Shown: positions 16,405 to 25,274 of the stretch, one piece after another
Numbering within the stretch: the first letter of the stretch is position 1
Layout: every line of letters begins with the position of its first letter
Source: an uncultured Bacteroidales bacterium
GTDB taxonomy: Bacteria > Bacteroidota > Bacteroidia > Bacteroidales > F082
NCBI GenBank assembly: GCA_905233685.1
Contig: CAJOEZ010000002.1
Location: 1-64,000 of the forward strand
Reading direction: 5' to 3'
DNA length: 64,000 nt
Program-made: the position numbers and the translations under genes
The notes under the pieces: generated by a model
The model's database searches: none
What the model was told of the DNA's origin: nothing
Seen by the model: the letters and a program-made list of their open reading frames with translations, nothing else

Positions 16405-17289
16405 CTACTGCATCATGCCTCTTGCTCCCTCATAGGAGCAACTTTGGGCCCCTATGCGTTGGGCTGCGTTAAGGGCATCTGCAATGGCAGCGGGCATGAA
16501 ATTGAATATCTCCTGTTTTTCTTTGTCTTTATATAGTTCGTTAATCAAGGCCGCAGCCGTCCAGTCACCTGCGCCAGCGGTGTCAACCACATTGTCATTA
16601 TGAACGGGTTCAAGATGATTCCAATCGGAATTGAGGCGGTAAATCAGCCCTTCGGCACCCTGGGTCTGTATGAAGAGTTTGTCGGCCACGCCGTCGAACT
16701 GACGATAGTCCTTAATCCTCTGGTCGGAAAACTTGACCACATCGGCCACCTCAACACATTTATTGAACGTCTTCACATCGCCTCCACGGCTGGAAGGTTC
16801 GAAGAAGACGACGGAGCCTTTCCCCTTGAAAGTAGTGGCCAGTTTCAGTATGGCCGGGGCAACGCGGTCGAAGAAGAACACCTTGGGCACGAAGTCGATG
16901 CGTTCGATAACGGCATCGGCCTGTTTCTTGGTCAGGGGCTTGAAGTCGAGATAGAAATGGCCGTGGCCGTGGCGCGACTCGAAGCGATGGGTAGGCACAC
17001 CGTCTTTGTTGATGAAGTTGCGCTGCACGATGACCGGGGTCTTGCCGTCGTTGGTGGTGATATAGTCGGTATGCACACGGTGCTTGTTCATATCGTCGAG
17101 CACACGTCGGGTATCCTTGGTCTGGTCCAGCCGCGCAATGGGATAAGACTCCCAACCCATGTGCGAGAGAATCATCATCACATTGCCGCACGTACCCCCC
17201 ACATAATAGGACACTGGAAGGTTTTCGCCATCCCAAATCAGGACATCAAGGCTGATGAGGCCAGCTCCGAGGACTTTGTTGTCTGTCAT
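16405..17289 (-). CDS. PfkB family carbohydrate/nucleoside kinase
   Basis: A 294-residue ribokinase-fold enzyme. The C-terminal signature DNVVDTAGAGDWTAAAL contains the DTxGAGD anion hole and catalytic Asp. The N-terminal VLGAGLISLDVLI and YYVGGTCGNVMMIL regions match the family's substrate lid. It phosphorylates a sugar or nucleoside hydroxyl using ATP. It is the last gene of the cassette running from 24935, 75 bp after the 369-aa gene, with heptad repeats in the gap. Its neighbours handle phosphosugars (SIS-HAD) and probably PRPP, so a ribose- or nucleoside-type substrate is a reasonable guess only. Confidence 0.88.
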   Translation of the reverse strand: MTDNKVLGAGLISLDVLIWDGENLPVSYYVGGTCGNVMMILSHMGWESYPIARLDQTKDTRRVLDDMNKHRVHTDYITTNDGKTPVIVQRNFINKDGVPTHRFESRHGHGHFYLDFKPLTKKQADAVIERIDFVPKVFFFDRVAPAILKLATTFKGKGSVVFFEPSSRGGDVKTFNKCVEVADVVKFSDQRIKDYRQFDGVADKLFIQTQGAEGLIYRLNSDWNHLEPVHNDNVVDTAGAGDWTAAALINELYKDKEKQEIFNFMPAAIADALNAAQRIGAQSCSYEGARGMMQ

Positions 17290-17364
17290 AAAGTTTATAG
17301 TTTAAAGTGTATGGTTTATAGTCAGTTGAAAGTGTATGGTTTAAGAGTTCAAGAATTTAAGGGG
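17290..17364. repeat. heptad-type repeats between cassette genes
   Basis: The gap is built from AGTTTAT/AGTTTAA/AGTGTATGGTTTA units, the same repeat class as 23387-23453 and 24936-25030. These repeats occur at both ends of the six-gene cassette and inside its SIS-HAD gene. Confidence 0.6.
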
Positions 17365-18474
17365 TTAAGACTCGCTGTAGGCTTCGCCTGTGATCCAGAG
17401 AAGGAAGGGTTCGCTTGTTGTGTTGAGTGCTTTCAGGGCATTGGCGTTCTGGATGGTGTAGTCGGTTGAACTCACATTGTAGATGGCTACACAGTCGTTG
17501 AATTCCAATCCAATCAGAAGTCCGCCCAGCGATAATAGTTTGCTAGTCAGCAACGCAATGCCGAAGCATACATTTTCGCTGATGGGTTTCAAGGTCTTCT
17601 TGTGTTCTCGTATCATCTTCGACACGATGCGGTACAGCTCGAAAGGATTCTGTTCATCGGCATACGTGATGCTCAGCGGGTCATGGAACAGCTTCTCCTC
17701 AAAGAACTGATGGTACTCCTGCATCAAGTCATCGGCTCTGCGAGGACTGTTCATGGAAGGGAACGGAAGCACAGGAAACATATCGGAAGGTTTGAAACTC
17801 TCATAGATACCCCTTAACAGTTTCACATGCTTTTCTCCAATCAAAGGAATGAGGATACATATTCTGTCAAGAATAGATTCCACACTCAGCATGGACTTGA
17901 AACCAGGCAGAGCCTCTACGTTGTCGGTAGCCACATTCGTTTCTATACCTTTGTCGATTTCCACGTTCTCTGACACCGTGAAGAACAGATTCTTCGTATC
18001 GTCATTCTTCAATTTGGTAAACAGTGCCTTGGCTATGTTGAAATAAAAGGCTCTAGGCAGAGAACTCACATCCAAAATCACATCTCGATACTGACTCAAA
18101 TCGCGTTCTGCCACCTGACGGCTCATCACAGCAATCCGCTTCTCCCAACTCTGAGTGGTATCTATAGGTATCTCGGAGAGAGAGAATCCATATTTCTTCT
18201 GTAGGGCTTCAAGTGCCTTGACATTGTCTTTGTATAGTTTACGGCTTTCGGTATTGCCGCCGCTATCCGGGAAGTCAAATGTCAGACAGTCCAAACTAAG
18301 ACCCTTTACATTCTCCAGTAATAGAGTTAATGTATTGTTCATACGGGGATCGAAACCTTTGCCCAATAGAAACAAGACTTTCACTTGGGGATTTTCGCCA
18401 TAGAACTCCTTACAGAATTTCGCCAGCTCATTCTTGCCGTGATACTTTACGTATGATTCCCATCTATACTTCAT
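17365..18474 (-). CDS. hypothetical protein, 369 aa (candidate system component)
   Basis: No named family is recognised. The N-terminal part looks Rossmann-like: VKVLFLLGKGFDPRMNN (31-47), LSLDCLTFDFPDSGG (59-73) and a conserved-looking DVILDVSSLPRAFYFNIAKA (131-150). The last segment resembles a ligand-binding or nuclease-like strand-loop. The C-terminus (NVCFGIALLTSKLLSLGGLL) is hydrophobic but too polar overall to call a membrane helix with confidence. It follows the AAA ATPase gene by 9 bp and precedes the PfkB gene, so it belongs to the six-gene cassette. It may be a sensor or effector for the ATPase; nothing in the sequence proves this. Confidence 0.75.
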   Translation of the reverse strand: MKYRWESYVKYHGKNELAKFCKEFYGENPQVKVLFLLGKGFDPRMNNTLTLLLENVKGLSLDCLTFDFPDSGGNTESRKLYKDNVKALEALQKKYGFSLSEIPIDTTQSWEKRIAVMSRQVAERDLSQYRDVILDVSSLPRAFYFNIAKALFTKLKNDDTKNLFFTVSENVEIDKGIETNVATDNVEALPGFKSMLSVESILDRICILIPLIGEKHVKLLRGIYESFKPSDMFPVLPFPSMNSPRRADDLMQEYHQFFEEKLFHDPLSITYADEQNPFELYRIVSKMIREHKKTLKPISENVCFGIALLTSKLLSLGGLLIGLEFNDCVAIYNVSSTDYTIQNANALKALNTTSEPFLLWITGEAYSES

Positions 18475-18483
18475 TTCTGTGTC

Positions 18484-20334
18484 CTATTTTGTAGATTTAG
18501 CCCATTGATTCAACCGATATAATGACAACTTGCGCCATCCACCGCGACGCAGTGGCAGATGGGCGTAAGCGCATAACCATTCATTGAGATAGAATACAGC
18601 CCAATTCTGGTCTTTCTTGCCCTGTGTGCGCGGCACTTTATAGAGCAAATTGTAGGCCAAGCAGTCTTTCAACAAGGTTGCCAGCTCTTCGTTGGCAGCA
18701 TCCTGGAACCAAAATCCATCTTGCCCATATTGTCCCGAGTTTTCTTCCTTGACCGCGAATCCGCTCACGGTACGGTAGGAATATGAAGGGCTGAATGTCT
18801 GCTCGCGGCAGAAATCAATAAGGTTCATCAGGAATGCATAAATTCTGTTACCCCTTTTCATCTGCTTCACGTCTTCAAGATGGCTCTTACAATAGTCACT
18901 CACAATCTTGTCCTGATCTTCCGGAGTCAGGTCATAGCGAGCCGTATCCATAATCTTTTTGGAGAGCAACATTTCATACATCTTAGAAGAAATGCTGAGA
19001 AACTGTTCGATATTGCCCGAGGCCAAGTCTATCAGCGTCTGTTGGCCGTAGTACTGAGGCAACCTGGTGTTTTCGCCAGGCAGCAATTCCTCTGCGTAGT
19101 CATTATAATCCTTGCTCAGGATGGCCATCATCTCCTCATAGTCGTAGTCGAACAGCCTTGGGGTATTGTTTTCGCGCGAAGCATAAATCAGCATGGCTTT
19201 GATGTGCTTGGCACGATCGTATGGGTCTTCCTTGATGATGGCTTTTGCACATGCTTCATAGTTAGGATAGGTTGGCAGATCCTCAAGTTGGGCAAAATAC
19301 CTCTTGCTGGCCTCATTGTAAACTGCGTTATAGTTCACTGTAGAAATCTCTGACAGATAGGTGAAGAGGTCGGTGCCATCGTAAGACACCTTAGAACGCA
19401 TGGAAGCGATACCCTTGGCCATCTTATTGAACAGACCCTGAGACAGATTCTCCAATTTGATAACCTGATAGTCCCTACCTTGAATATTATTGTCGCTCAA
19501 TATATCCTCGGTGCTAAGCGTTTCCAAGCGCTCAGCGACCCACAATGTGGCATGGACGCGACGTTCGGCCACCTCACCGCGTATGATTTTTTTCTGTCGC
19601 TCGGTAAGTTTGTGCGCATCGTCTATCTGGAAGATGAACTCTTTGCATAACGGTCGGTTCTCGAAAGTGAACCATTCTGCCTTCATTGCGTCTAGGGCAA
19701 ACAGGTCGTCGTTGCCGTCGATACCGTCTGCTGGCACCACAAAGCTGTCGAGGAACTCACAAACCTTCCGTTCCTGACGGGTAGCCCAGTCAAGCAGTTC
19801 CTTGCCAGTGTAACTCTCTTTTATCTCCCCTAACTGATTAACAGGTACTTCGGGTGTGTAAGTAATTCTCTGAAGATTGGTATATTTGATACCTGCCAGT
19901 GTCATGCATGACTTGAGGGTTGCCAGCACGATTCTTGCGTTGAGCAATGACAAGAAATAGCGTCTTTGTTCACGACGGCCAAACAGTTCATCATCTTCGA
20001 GAAACTCATAGTCGCGACCCATCTGGAGATAGACACCGCACTTCAGGATTTGCTCTTCGCCGTCCTTCACACCCAACTTATGCAATTTACGGAAAATAAG
20101 GTTGGTTCCCTTTGCAGTCACTCTTTTGAGCACTGAAGGCGAGAAGAGGCGCAGCAAAGTGGTCTTGCCTGCCCCGGGCGAACTCAATATATAGGTCATT
20201 GTACCCCAAAGCGAATCGTTCGCATGGTTATCTTCCAGGTATGAGAGAGGCTCGACAGAAAACAGTTCAAGGAACCGTTCATCGGTCTCTATACGTTCGG
20301 AAGCTCGTATGGCAAAAGGATTCTTGTAGTTCAT
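18484..20334 (-). CDS. ORC/CDC6-like AAA ATPase (candidate system component)
   Basis: About 616 residues. Residue numbers here count from an upstream TTG at 20346 that overlaps the previous stop; the ATG at 20334 is preferred as the start. Walker A is YILSSPGAGKTTLLRLF (52-68) and Walker B is FIFQIDDAHKL (237-247), followed by a sensor-like ATLWVAERLE. The overall order resembles ORC-CDC6-type AAA ATPases annotated in bacterial conflict systems. The C-terminal half is helical with no recognised domain. In the cassette it follows the PRTase-like gene by only a few bases and precedes the 369-aa gene by 9 bp. It is probably the ATP-driven switch of the system (inference). Confidence 0.8.
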   Translation of the reverse strand: MNYKNPFAIRASERIETDERFLELFSVEPLSYLEDNHANDSLWGTMTYILSSPGAGKTTLLRLFSPSVLKRVTAKGTNLIFRKLHKLGVKDGEEQILKCGVYLQMGRDYEFLEDDELFGRREQRRYFLSLLNARIVLATLKSCMTLAGIKYTNLQRITYTPEVPVNQLGEIKESYTGKELLDWATRQERKVCEFLDSFVVPADGIDGNDDLFALDAMKAEWFTFENRPLCKEFIFQIDDAHKLTERQKKIIRGEVAERRVHATLWVAERLETLSTEDILSDNNIQGRDYQVIKLENLSQGLFNKMAKGIASMRSKVSYDGTDLFTYLSEISTVNYNAVYNEASKRYFAQLEDLPTYPNYEACAKAIIKEDPYDRAKHIKAMLIYASRENNTPRLFDYDYEEMMAILSKDYNDYAEELLPGENTRLPQYYGQQTLIDLASGNIEQFLSISSKMYEMLLSKKIMDTARYDLTPEDQDKIVSDYCKSHLEDVKQMKRGNRIYAFLMNLIDFCREQTFSPSYSYRTVSGFAVKEENSGQYGQDGFWFQDAANEELATLLKDCLAYNLLYKVPRTQGKKDQNWAVFYLNEWLCAYAHLPLRRGGWRKLSLYRLNQWAKSTK

Positions 20335-20342
20335 AATGTCAA

Positions 20343-21506
20343 TCAATGACGGCTGATTCGGGGAAACAGACCTTTAAATTGTTTATCATCGTCAGCATCC
20401 TGCCATAAGATAGGCAGTGAGTTGTTAGGGGTGTTATGAGAAAGCACCACGGGCAAGGCACATTCGTCGAATCCCAAGTAGGGTCTGACAGTGCTGCCTA
20501 CGTTATAGGCTTTGTCATCCTTTAATTCCTGATGAAGATATTGCGGTTTCTCCAATACTTTCATCAAGTCTGGATTTTCGGTAATCCCTTTACTCAAAGA
20601 TTCGTCCAAGGGCTGAACAACATGAATGTGGTACTTCACATTGTTATAACCACGTTTTTCCAAGAAGTCGTCAAGACTTTTACGGATGTTTTCTTCTGCT
20701 TTGTGTGTGGCCATGCAGAAAAGGATGTCAATATGAATCATTTGCTGTTCGGGATCCAAAAGATAGCTTAGGTGCAGCTCTTCTTTCTTGCCCTCTGCCA
20801 ATTCCTCTTTTGTGCGTTCAATATTCTTGGCACAAAGTTGGTCAATTATCTTGGAGAGTTTTCCTTTGAATCTTTTTTCCTTATCGTCGTAGCGCACGAA
20901 ACTCTTGCCGCTGGCTGTGAAATCGTCAATCAAGAATATACTGCGGAAATAAGGTTTTTCTATTCCCTTGAGCTTCTTGTCCTTTTTCAAATCATCAAGC
21001 ATATCCTTCAGCTTTTTCTCGTCAGGATAATAGTTGGTGAGTACCTGCTCGTTGCTGAAACCTGCGCTGCGGCGCAAAATGTCGGTATGGGCACCGTCGC
21101 TAAGACCGACAACCAGAGAAGAACGTTTCTCAATCTCGAACTGCTTCTGCACCTCTTTGTTGCACAACATGTAGGATGGTTTGCCTGTGTTTTCCGTGGA
21201 TTTTTTCAGTAGTATCGGGCGGATTTTCAGGTCGTACAATAGGCCAACCAGATAATTCATCTGGGTGGAAGAGATAAACACCAGTTTCTTCTTGACAAAC
21301 TCAAGGACGGTGGCCCTGTCTTCCTCATCAAACTGGCTCAGCCATTGTACCAAGCTACTCATGAAGCGCGTACCAGGCATAAAGCGGTCATAGGCATCGT
21401 ATTTCATGCTGCCCATGAATTCAAGCTCGGGACGCTCGGAGTTTAATCCCGCATAGTCCCAGCCCATTACGTTTGACAATAGCTGACTGGCTAAATTACT
21501 GTTCAT
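20343..21506 (-). CDS. phosphoribosyltransferase-like protein (PRTase-CE-type candidate)
   Basis: A 387-residue protein with a PRPP-loop-like motif SIFLIDDFTASGKSFVRY (189-206), the form DDxxxxGxS seen in type I phosphoribosyltransferases. GLSDGAHTDILRRSAGF (134-150) is a likely second substrate-loop segment. The N-terminal ~100 residues are helical. Classical PRTases swap PRPP's pyrophosphate for a base. Divergent relatives occur in bacterial conflict systems, and I recall the name PRTase-CE for them but cannot check it here. The start overlaps the SIS-HAD stop (ATGA), showing translational coupling. C-terminal KKLVFISSTQMNYLVG-type strands early in the protein suggest an added recognition domain. 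Confidence 0.75.
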   Translation of the reverse strand: MNSNLASQLLSNVMGWDYAGLNSERPELEFMGSMKYDAYDRFMPGTRFMSSLVQWLSQFDEEDRATVLEFVKKKLVFISSTQMNYLVGLLYDLKIRPILLKKSTENTGKPSYMLCNKEVQKQFEIEKRSSLVVGLSDGAHTDILRRSAGFSNEQVLTNYYPDEKKLKDMLDDLKKDKKLKGIEKPYFRSIFLIDDFTASGKSFVRYDDKEKRFKGKLSKIIDQLCAKNIERTKEELAEGKKEELHLSYLLDPEQQMIHIDILFCMATHKAEENIRKSLDDFLEKRGYNNVKYHIHVVQPLDESLSKGITENPDLMKVLEKPQYLHQELKDDKAYNVGSTVRPYLGFDECALPVVLSHNTPNNSLPILWQDADDDKQFKGLFPRISRH

Positions 21507-23386
21507 ACGTTGAATTTACATTTGATAACTCCATCGGTCACAGTGAGGTGGTTTATATAATAGAGCGTTGCGTCGAGGCCGGTTACGCCCGATGGAGCGA
21601 TGTTCCAGCAACAATCGGCATTCTTAGAGACTCTGTCAACACTGAGCGAGGCAGGGCTGGTGAGCATCTCGTAGTCGTTGCCCTCAACGCTGCCGTAGTC
21701 GCCAATGCAAAGGGTATGGTTTTTGTCTTCTATCACCTGCAATTTGCTCACCTCACGGTACACCACAATATCCATGCTGTGGCTGCTACGCCACACACGG
21801 ATGCCTTTCAGTTGTTTGTCCCAGATAATTTCGCGGCAGATATCATATACCATCTGAGACTCTTCAGGGGTCATTTTACCCTCTATCGATAGTTGAAGGC
21901 TCCGCTCCTCGAACTGATATTGCACACAGGTTTCGGGTAGGCGGTGTTTCAGTTCCTCCTCCAACTGTTTCAACTCAGGATCGAAAGGCATCTTCTTCCA
22001 TGCTTTCAGCTTGTCTTCTTCACCAAGGGTCAAAGGACAAGCACCGTTGTAATAACCTATCTTTATCTGCTGCCAATACTTACGGTCGAAAGAGTTTTTG
22101 AAGGAGTCGCCTACAGATTTGCCCCGGCCAGTAGCAACAACAATCTGCACACCATTGTCCAACAATTGCAGCAAGGCATCCCTGATGTCGTCGCACAAAC
22201 CATTCTTGAATCTGCTCTTATGGTCTTTGGCGGAGAGGGTTCCGTCGTAATCGAATGCTATTTTGGAATAGCTGCCTCGGTTGATACGCTGAACAAAACG
22301 CTTGCATGCCTTTGAATAATACTCCCACAAAGAAGTGTTTTCCTTGGCTGCGATGCCTAACTTGCGAAGCACCGCTACATCGAGGGTTTTCTCATTGGGC
22401 AATATGCGATTGGTGAGCTTGAAATAGTCCAAGTTGTAGAGCAATCGGCCATACGAAGGAACACCAGGACGGCCAGGGTCGATACCACGGGCTTCGCCTA
22501 AGGCGTTCACAAAACCGAAAACCTTCAGCAGCAGGTCGATTGACGCTTGGGGCGTATCCAATTCTGTTTCAATATAAATTACCGGCACATCGGCAGGCAT
22601 ACATGCCAGGGTCTTGTCGGCCAACTCCTTCTCCACGGGAGTCACCAGTGCGATAATGCACGAATTGTTCTTGTTCTTGGCAAACCAATGATGCCTTCCG
22701 TGACCGAAGTTGCGGTAGTCGCTCAACAAAGCAGAACCCAAGGCCGCCTCGGTCAGCTTCGACTCGATATCCCACGCAACAGGTTCGCCCAAAGCTCCGT
22801 AGAGGACGAGGAAGTTCCATGGTTCAAGGTTCAAGGGTTCAAGGTTCAAGGGTTTAGAACTTTGAACTTTGAACTTTGAGCCAACCGCAGCTTTGCAGAG
22901 CAGCGTGAAGGTGGCGACGAGTGAGTTGGTGGCTAAGAAGCCATCCTTCTCGGTGGGGATGTCTTCGCACCAGCGTTGCACCTTGGGGTACTGCTGGAGG
23001 AGTTCCTCGGTGGGGTTGCCCTTGCGGAGGGTGAGGCTCATCATACCGACCTCGTTATATTTCACACCATATTTGATGGCGTTCAGAATGTCTTTGTTCT
23101 TTCCGCTGGCACTGAGGAAAAGCAGTTTGCTGCCACGGATGATTTCCTTGCCCGCATACATCAACTGCAGCGGTGTCATAGCCTCAGCCAACACTCCGTT
23201 GCGCTGCCGCGACAGCATGGCCGCATAATGGCAGGCACTGAGCGACCCCCCCGAACCGATACAAATCAGCGGGGTTTCCTTATTCTCGGAGAATAGGAAA
23301 TTTGACAGGCTGTTTACATCCTGCTGCTCTGCCCACTGGATAGTGGAGGGGATGTTTGTTAGTTCGTCTTTAAAAGGCTTGCCCAT
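21503..23386 (-). CDS. SIS domain-HAD hydrolase fusion (candidate system component)
   Basis: A 627-residue fusion. The N-terminal part (about 35-340) is a SIS phosphosugar-binding domain: LICIGSGGSLSACHYAAMLS (40-59) and LLFLSASGKNKDI (88-100). The C-terminal part (about 370-627) is a Cof-type HAD phosphatase: FDYDGTLS (378-385) with the nucleophile Asp, VVATGRGKS motif II, and IGDYGSVEGNDYEML for Mg binding. It would bind and dephosphorylate, or isomerise, a phosphosugar. Residues 171-190 (KFKVQSSKPLNLEPLNLEPW) are encoded by intergenic-type heptad repeats inserted in frame. It overlaps the downstream PRTase gene by ATGA. Confidence 0.85.
   Translation of the reverse strand: MGKPFKDELTNIPSTIQWAEQQDVNSLSNFLFSENKETPLICIGSGGSLSACHYAAMLSRQRNGVLAEAMTPLQLMYAGKEIIRGSKLLFLSASGKNKDILNAIKYGVKYNEVGMMSLTLRKGNPTEELLQQYPKVQRWCEDIPTEKDGFLATNSLVATFTLLCKAAVGSKFKVQSSKPLNLEPLNLEPWNFLVLYGALGEPVAWDIESKLTEAALGSALLSDYRNFGHGRHHWFAKNKNNSCIIALVTPVEKELADKTLACMPADVPVIYIETELDTPQASIDLLLKVFGFVNALGEARGIDPGRPGVPSYGRLLYNLDYFKLTNRILPNEKTLDVAVLRKLGIAAKENTSLWEYYSKACKRFVQRINRGSYSKIAFDYDGTLSAKDHKSRFKNGLCDDIRDALLQLLDNGVQIVVATGRGKSVGDSFKNSFDRKYWQQIKIGYYNGACPLTLGEEDKLKAWKKMPFDPELKQLEEELKHRLPETCVQYQFEERSLQLSIEGKMTPEESQMVYDICREIIWDKQLKGIRVWRSSHSMDIVVYREVSKLQVIEDKNHTLCIGDYGSVEGNDYEMLTSPASLSVDRVSKNADCCWNIAPSGVTGLDATLYYINHLTVTDGVIKCKFNV
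22817..22876. repeat. in-frame heptad repeat insertion inside the SIS-HAD gene
   Basis: Direct repeats of GTTCAAGG (22-23 kb strand order: GGTTCAAGGGTTCAAGGTTC, then inverted TTTGAACTTTGAACTTTGA) encode residues 171-190 of the SIS-HAD protein. The same units fill the gap just upstream of the gene (23387-23453). The frame is kept, so the inserted peptide probably forms a tolerated surface loop. Confidence 0.75.
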
Positions 23387-23453
23387 TTTTAGTTTAGAGT
23401 TTATGGTTTATAGTTTAGAGTCAGTTGAAAGTTGATAGTTTATAGTTCAAAGT
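23387..23453. repeat. heptad repeats between unknown 493-aa and SIS-HAD genes
   Basis: This non-coding gap consists of AGTTTAG/AGTTTATGGTTTATAG/TTCAAAGTTCAAGG units. The heptads run a few bases past the stop codon of the 493-aa gene at 23454. No promoter motif is clear. Confidence 0.65.
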
Positions 23454-24935
23454 TCAAGGTTCAAGGTTTAAGTATTCCTTGCGGAGGGACTTAAGGACTT
23501 TGGAGGCTTCGTGCCACTTGGGGTCTTTGGTGAAGTCGGGGTTGCGGAAGTATTTGTTGAACGAGGGCTTCGCTATGGGAAAGGCCTCATCGTCGCGGTT
23601 TTCTACTTTCGACAGGGCTTCGTACAACTTGTCGCTGAAGGGTCTGAGCTTCTTGAAGAGGTTCATCTCGGATGCCTCGCGCAGCAGGTGTACGTAGGTT
23701 TCCATCCTGATATTATCAAGGCCCTCCTCCATCAGTTTTAGCAGTTCCACTTGGGGTTCTCTCAACGATACATCCACCTTTGGCGAGAACCATTGGGCAA
23801 AGAGGCCGTTGAGGTCGGCAAGGGTCTTGCCCGTGGCCATGCAGGGCAACAGGCGTGCATTGTAGGTTTCAACGTGCTGAAGCACACGGTTGATGCGCTG
23901 CTGGATGTCGTCGGAATGACGGGCAGTGTTGTCGAAACGGGTCTGCAAAGTGCCTTCAAGCTGCTGGCACATGGCCTCCATCAGGAGGAAGAGGGTTTGG
24001 AGGTGTTCCTCCTCGCCGTCGCTCAGGGTCACGTCCTTACGCACGAGGAAATCGACAATGCTGTCCTCGTCAAGCACCTGAAAATGCTGACCAGCATTGA
24101 GATTGACAAAGTTTAAGACCTTTGAGAAAAGTTCGTCGTTGGCCCAGGGCTTGGCTTTGGCCGGAATCTGCTTGGGGGCGGGGTTGATTTCGTCCTCCTC
24201 GAAGATGTTCTTCAACTGGTTGAGCAACTCGTGCCGCTCGCTCTCGGAAATATCCAAATCGGATAGCTCGTCCTTGCCCACGAGGGCTTGGATGCGCTGG
24301 CGCAGATATAGCAACTGGCGGATGACCGAGGTGTTGCGCTTGTTGCTGCAATAGTAAACATAGTCCTGAAGCTCGGTCTGGATGGACTCCTTCCGGGACG
24401 CATTGTCGAGATAGGTTCGCAAAGCCTTGCCGCGCTTGTCGCCAGAGACGCGCAGGGGCAGCATGGCAAGGTTGCCGAGGTTGGTTTTGAGCGAATCGAG
24501 AGCCATTTCCAACTCCTCGATGGCCTGGTGGTAGGGCTTGCGGGCGATGCTGTCGTAAGGATGCTCCAGCTTGACCTTGCTGTTGGGGACGGCATTGCGG
24601 TCGCACAACTTCTCCATGAGTATTTGCAGACGTGCGGCACGTCCCTTGCCGATGGCCGTATCATGTTCCAACTGGAATTCGGGGTTGGACAGCTTCTCCT
24701 TCCAGTTCTGGATTTTGCGCAACCACTCGTCGAAGGGGAAACTGACGTAGAAACTGATATCCAGACGCTCCTCCATGAGTCGATACTGCGTAGTGACCCC
24801 CTCCGCCGCATTCTGGGCATACATCACAAAAAGGAGTATGTCAGTGTGGCGGAACAGGTCGGCAAGGTTGGCTTGGGTCATCAGAAACTCAAGCACTTGC
24901 AGACGAGCGGTGATATGTTTTGTTTCTTCGTACAT
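23454..24935 (-). CDS. hypothetical helical protein, 493 aa (candidate system component)
   Basis: Not recognised. The protein is largely helical and charged, with repeated leucine/glutamate-rich segments such as LLFVMYAQNAAEGVTTQYRL near the N-terminus and EEHLQTLFLLMEAMCQQLEG around 320-340. No Walker, zinc-finger or nuclease motif is seen. KQIPAKAKPWANDELFSKVL suggests a proline-rich linker near residue 260 separating two helical halves. It is the first gene of the six-gene cassette in transcription order, 67 bp upstream of SIS-HAD. It is probably a scaffold or recognition component; this is inferred only from position and composition. Confidence 0.75.
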   Translation of the reverse strand: MYEETKHITARLQVLEFLMTQANLADLFRHTDILLFVMYAQNAAEGVTTQYRLMEERLDISFYVSFPFDEWLRKIQNWKEKLSNPEFQLEHDTAIGKGRAARLQILMEKLCDRNAVPNSKVKLEHPYDSIARKPYHQAIEELEMALDSLKTNLGNLAMLPLRVSGDKRGKALRTYLDNASRKESIQTELQDYVYYCSNKRNTSVIRQLLYLRQRIQALVGKDELSDLDISESERHELLNQLKNIFEEDEINPAPKQIPAKAKPWANDELFSKVLNFVNLNAGQHFQVLDEDSIVDFLVRKDVTLSDGEEEHLQTLFLLMEAMCQQLEGTLQTRFDNTARHSDDIQQRINRVLQHVETYNARLLPCMATGKTLADLNGLFAQWFSPKVDVSLREPQVELLKLMEEGLDNIRMETYVHLLREASEMNLFKKLRPFSDKLYEALSKVENRDDEAFPIAKPSFNKYFRNPDFTKDPKWHEASKVLKSLRKEYLNLEP

Positions 24936-25274
24936 GACTTATTTAGTTGATAGTGTATGGTTTATAGTTTATAGTCAGTTGGAAGTTGATAGTTTAAAAG
25001 TTTAAAAGTTTAAGGGTTTGAGGTGATGGTTTAGGTGATTGAACGTCGGGGTGGGGTTCTAAAAAGTGATTTGGAATCACCCATCCTTGTTTTTATCTGT
25101 ATATCAATAGATTAAAAATACTTTCCGAAGTGATGAAAGAAGATTTTTAAGAGGGTTTGTCTTGCTCTATTGTTGCAAATCGAAATCAGTCGGGAGTGCA
25201 TCCCGGGTAAGTCACGAACCGACCGCTTTCACGAGTAAATCACCAATTGTTTCACCTTTTAATAATTAACGCTT
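24936..25274. other. intergenic region with heptad repeats, divergent gene starts
   Basis: No gene is found in these 339 bp. The left third is heptad-type repeat (AGTTGATAGTGTATGG..., AAAAGTTTAAAAG). The right part is AT-rich DNA between the minus-strand cassette and the plus-strand M15 gene and should hold promoters for both. I see no convincing Bacteroidetes TTTG/TAnnTTTG pair with normal spacing. Confidence 0.45.
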
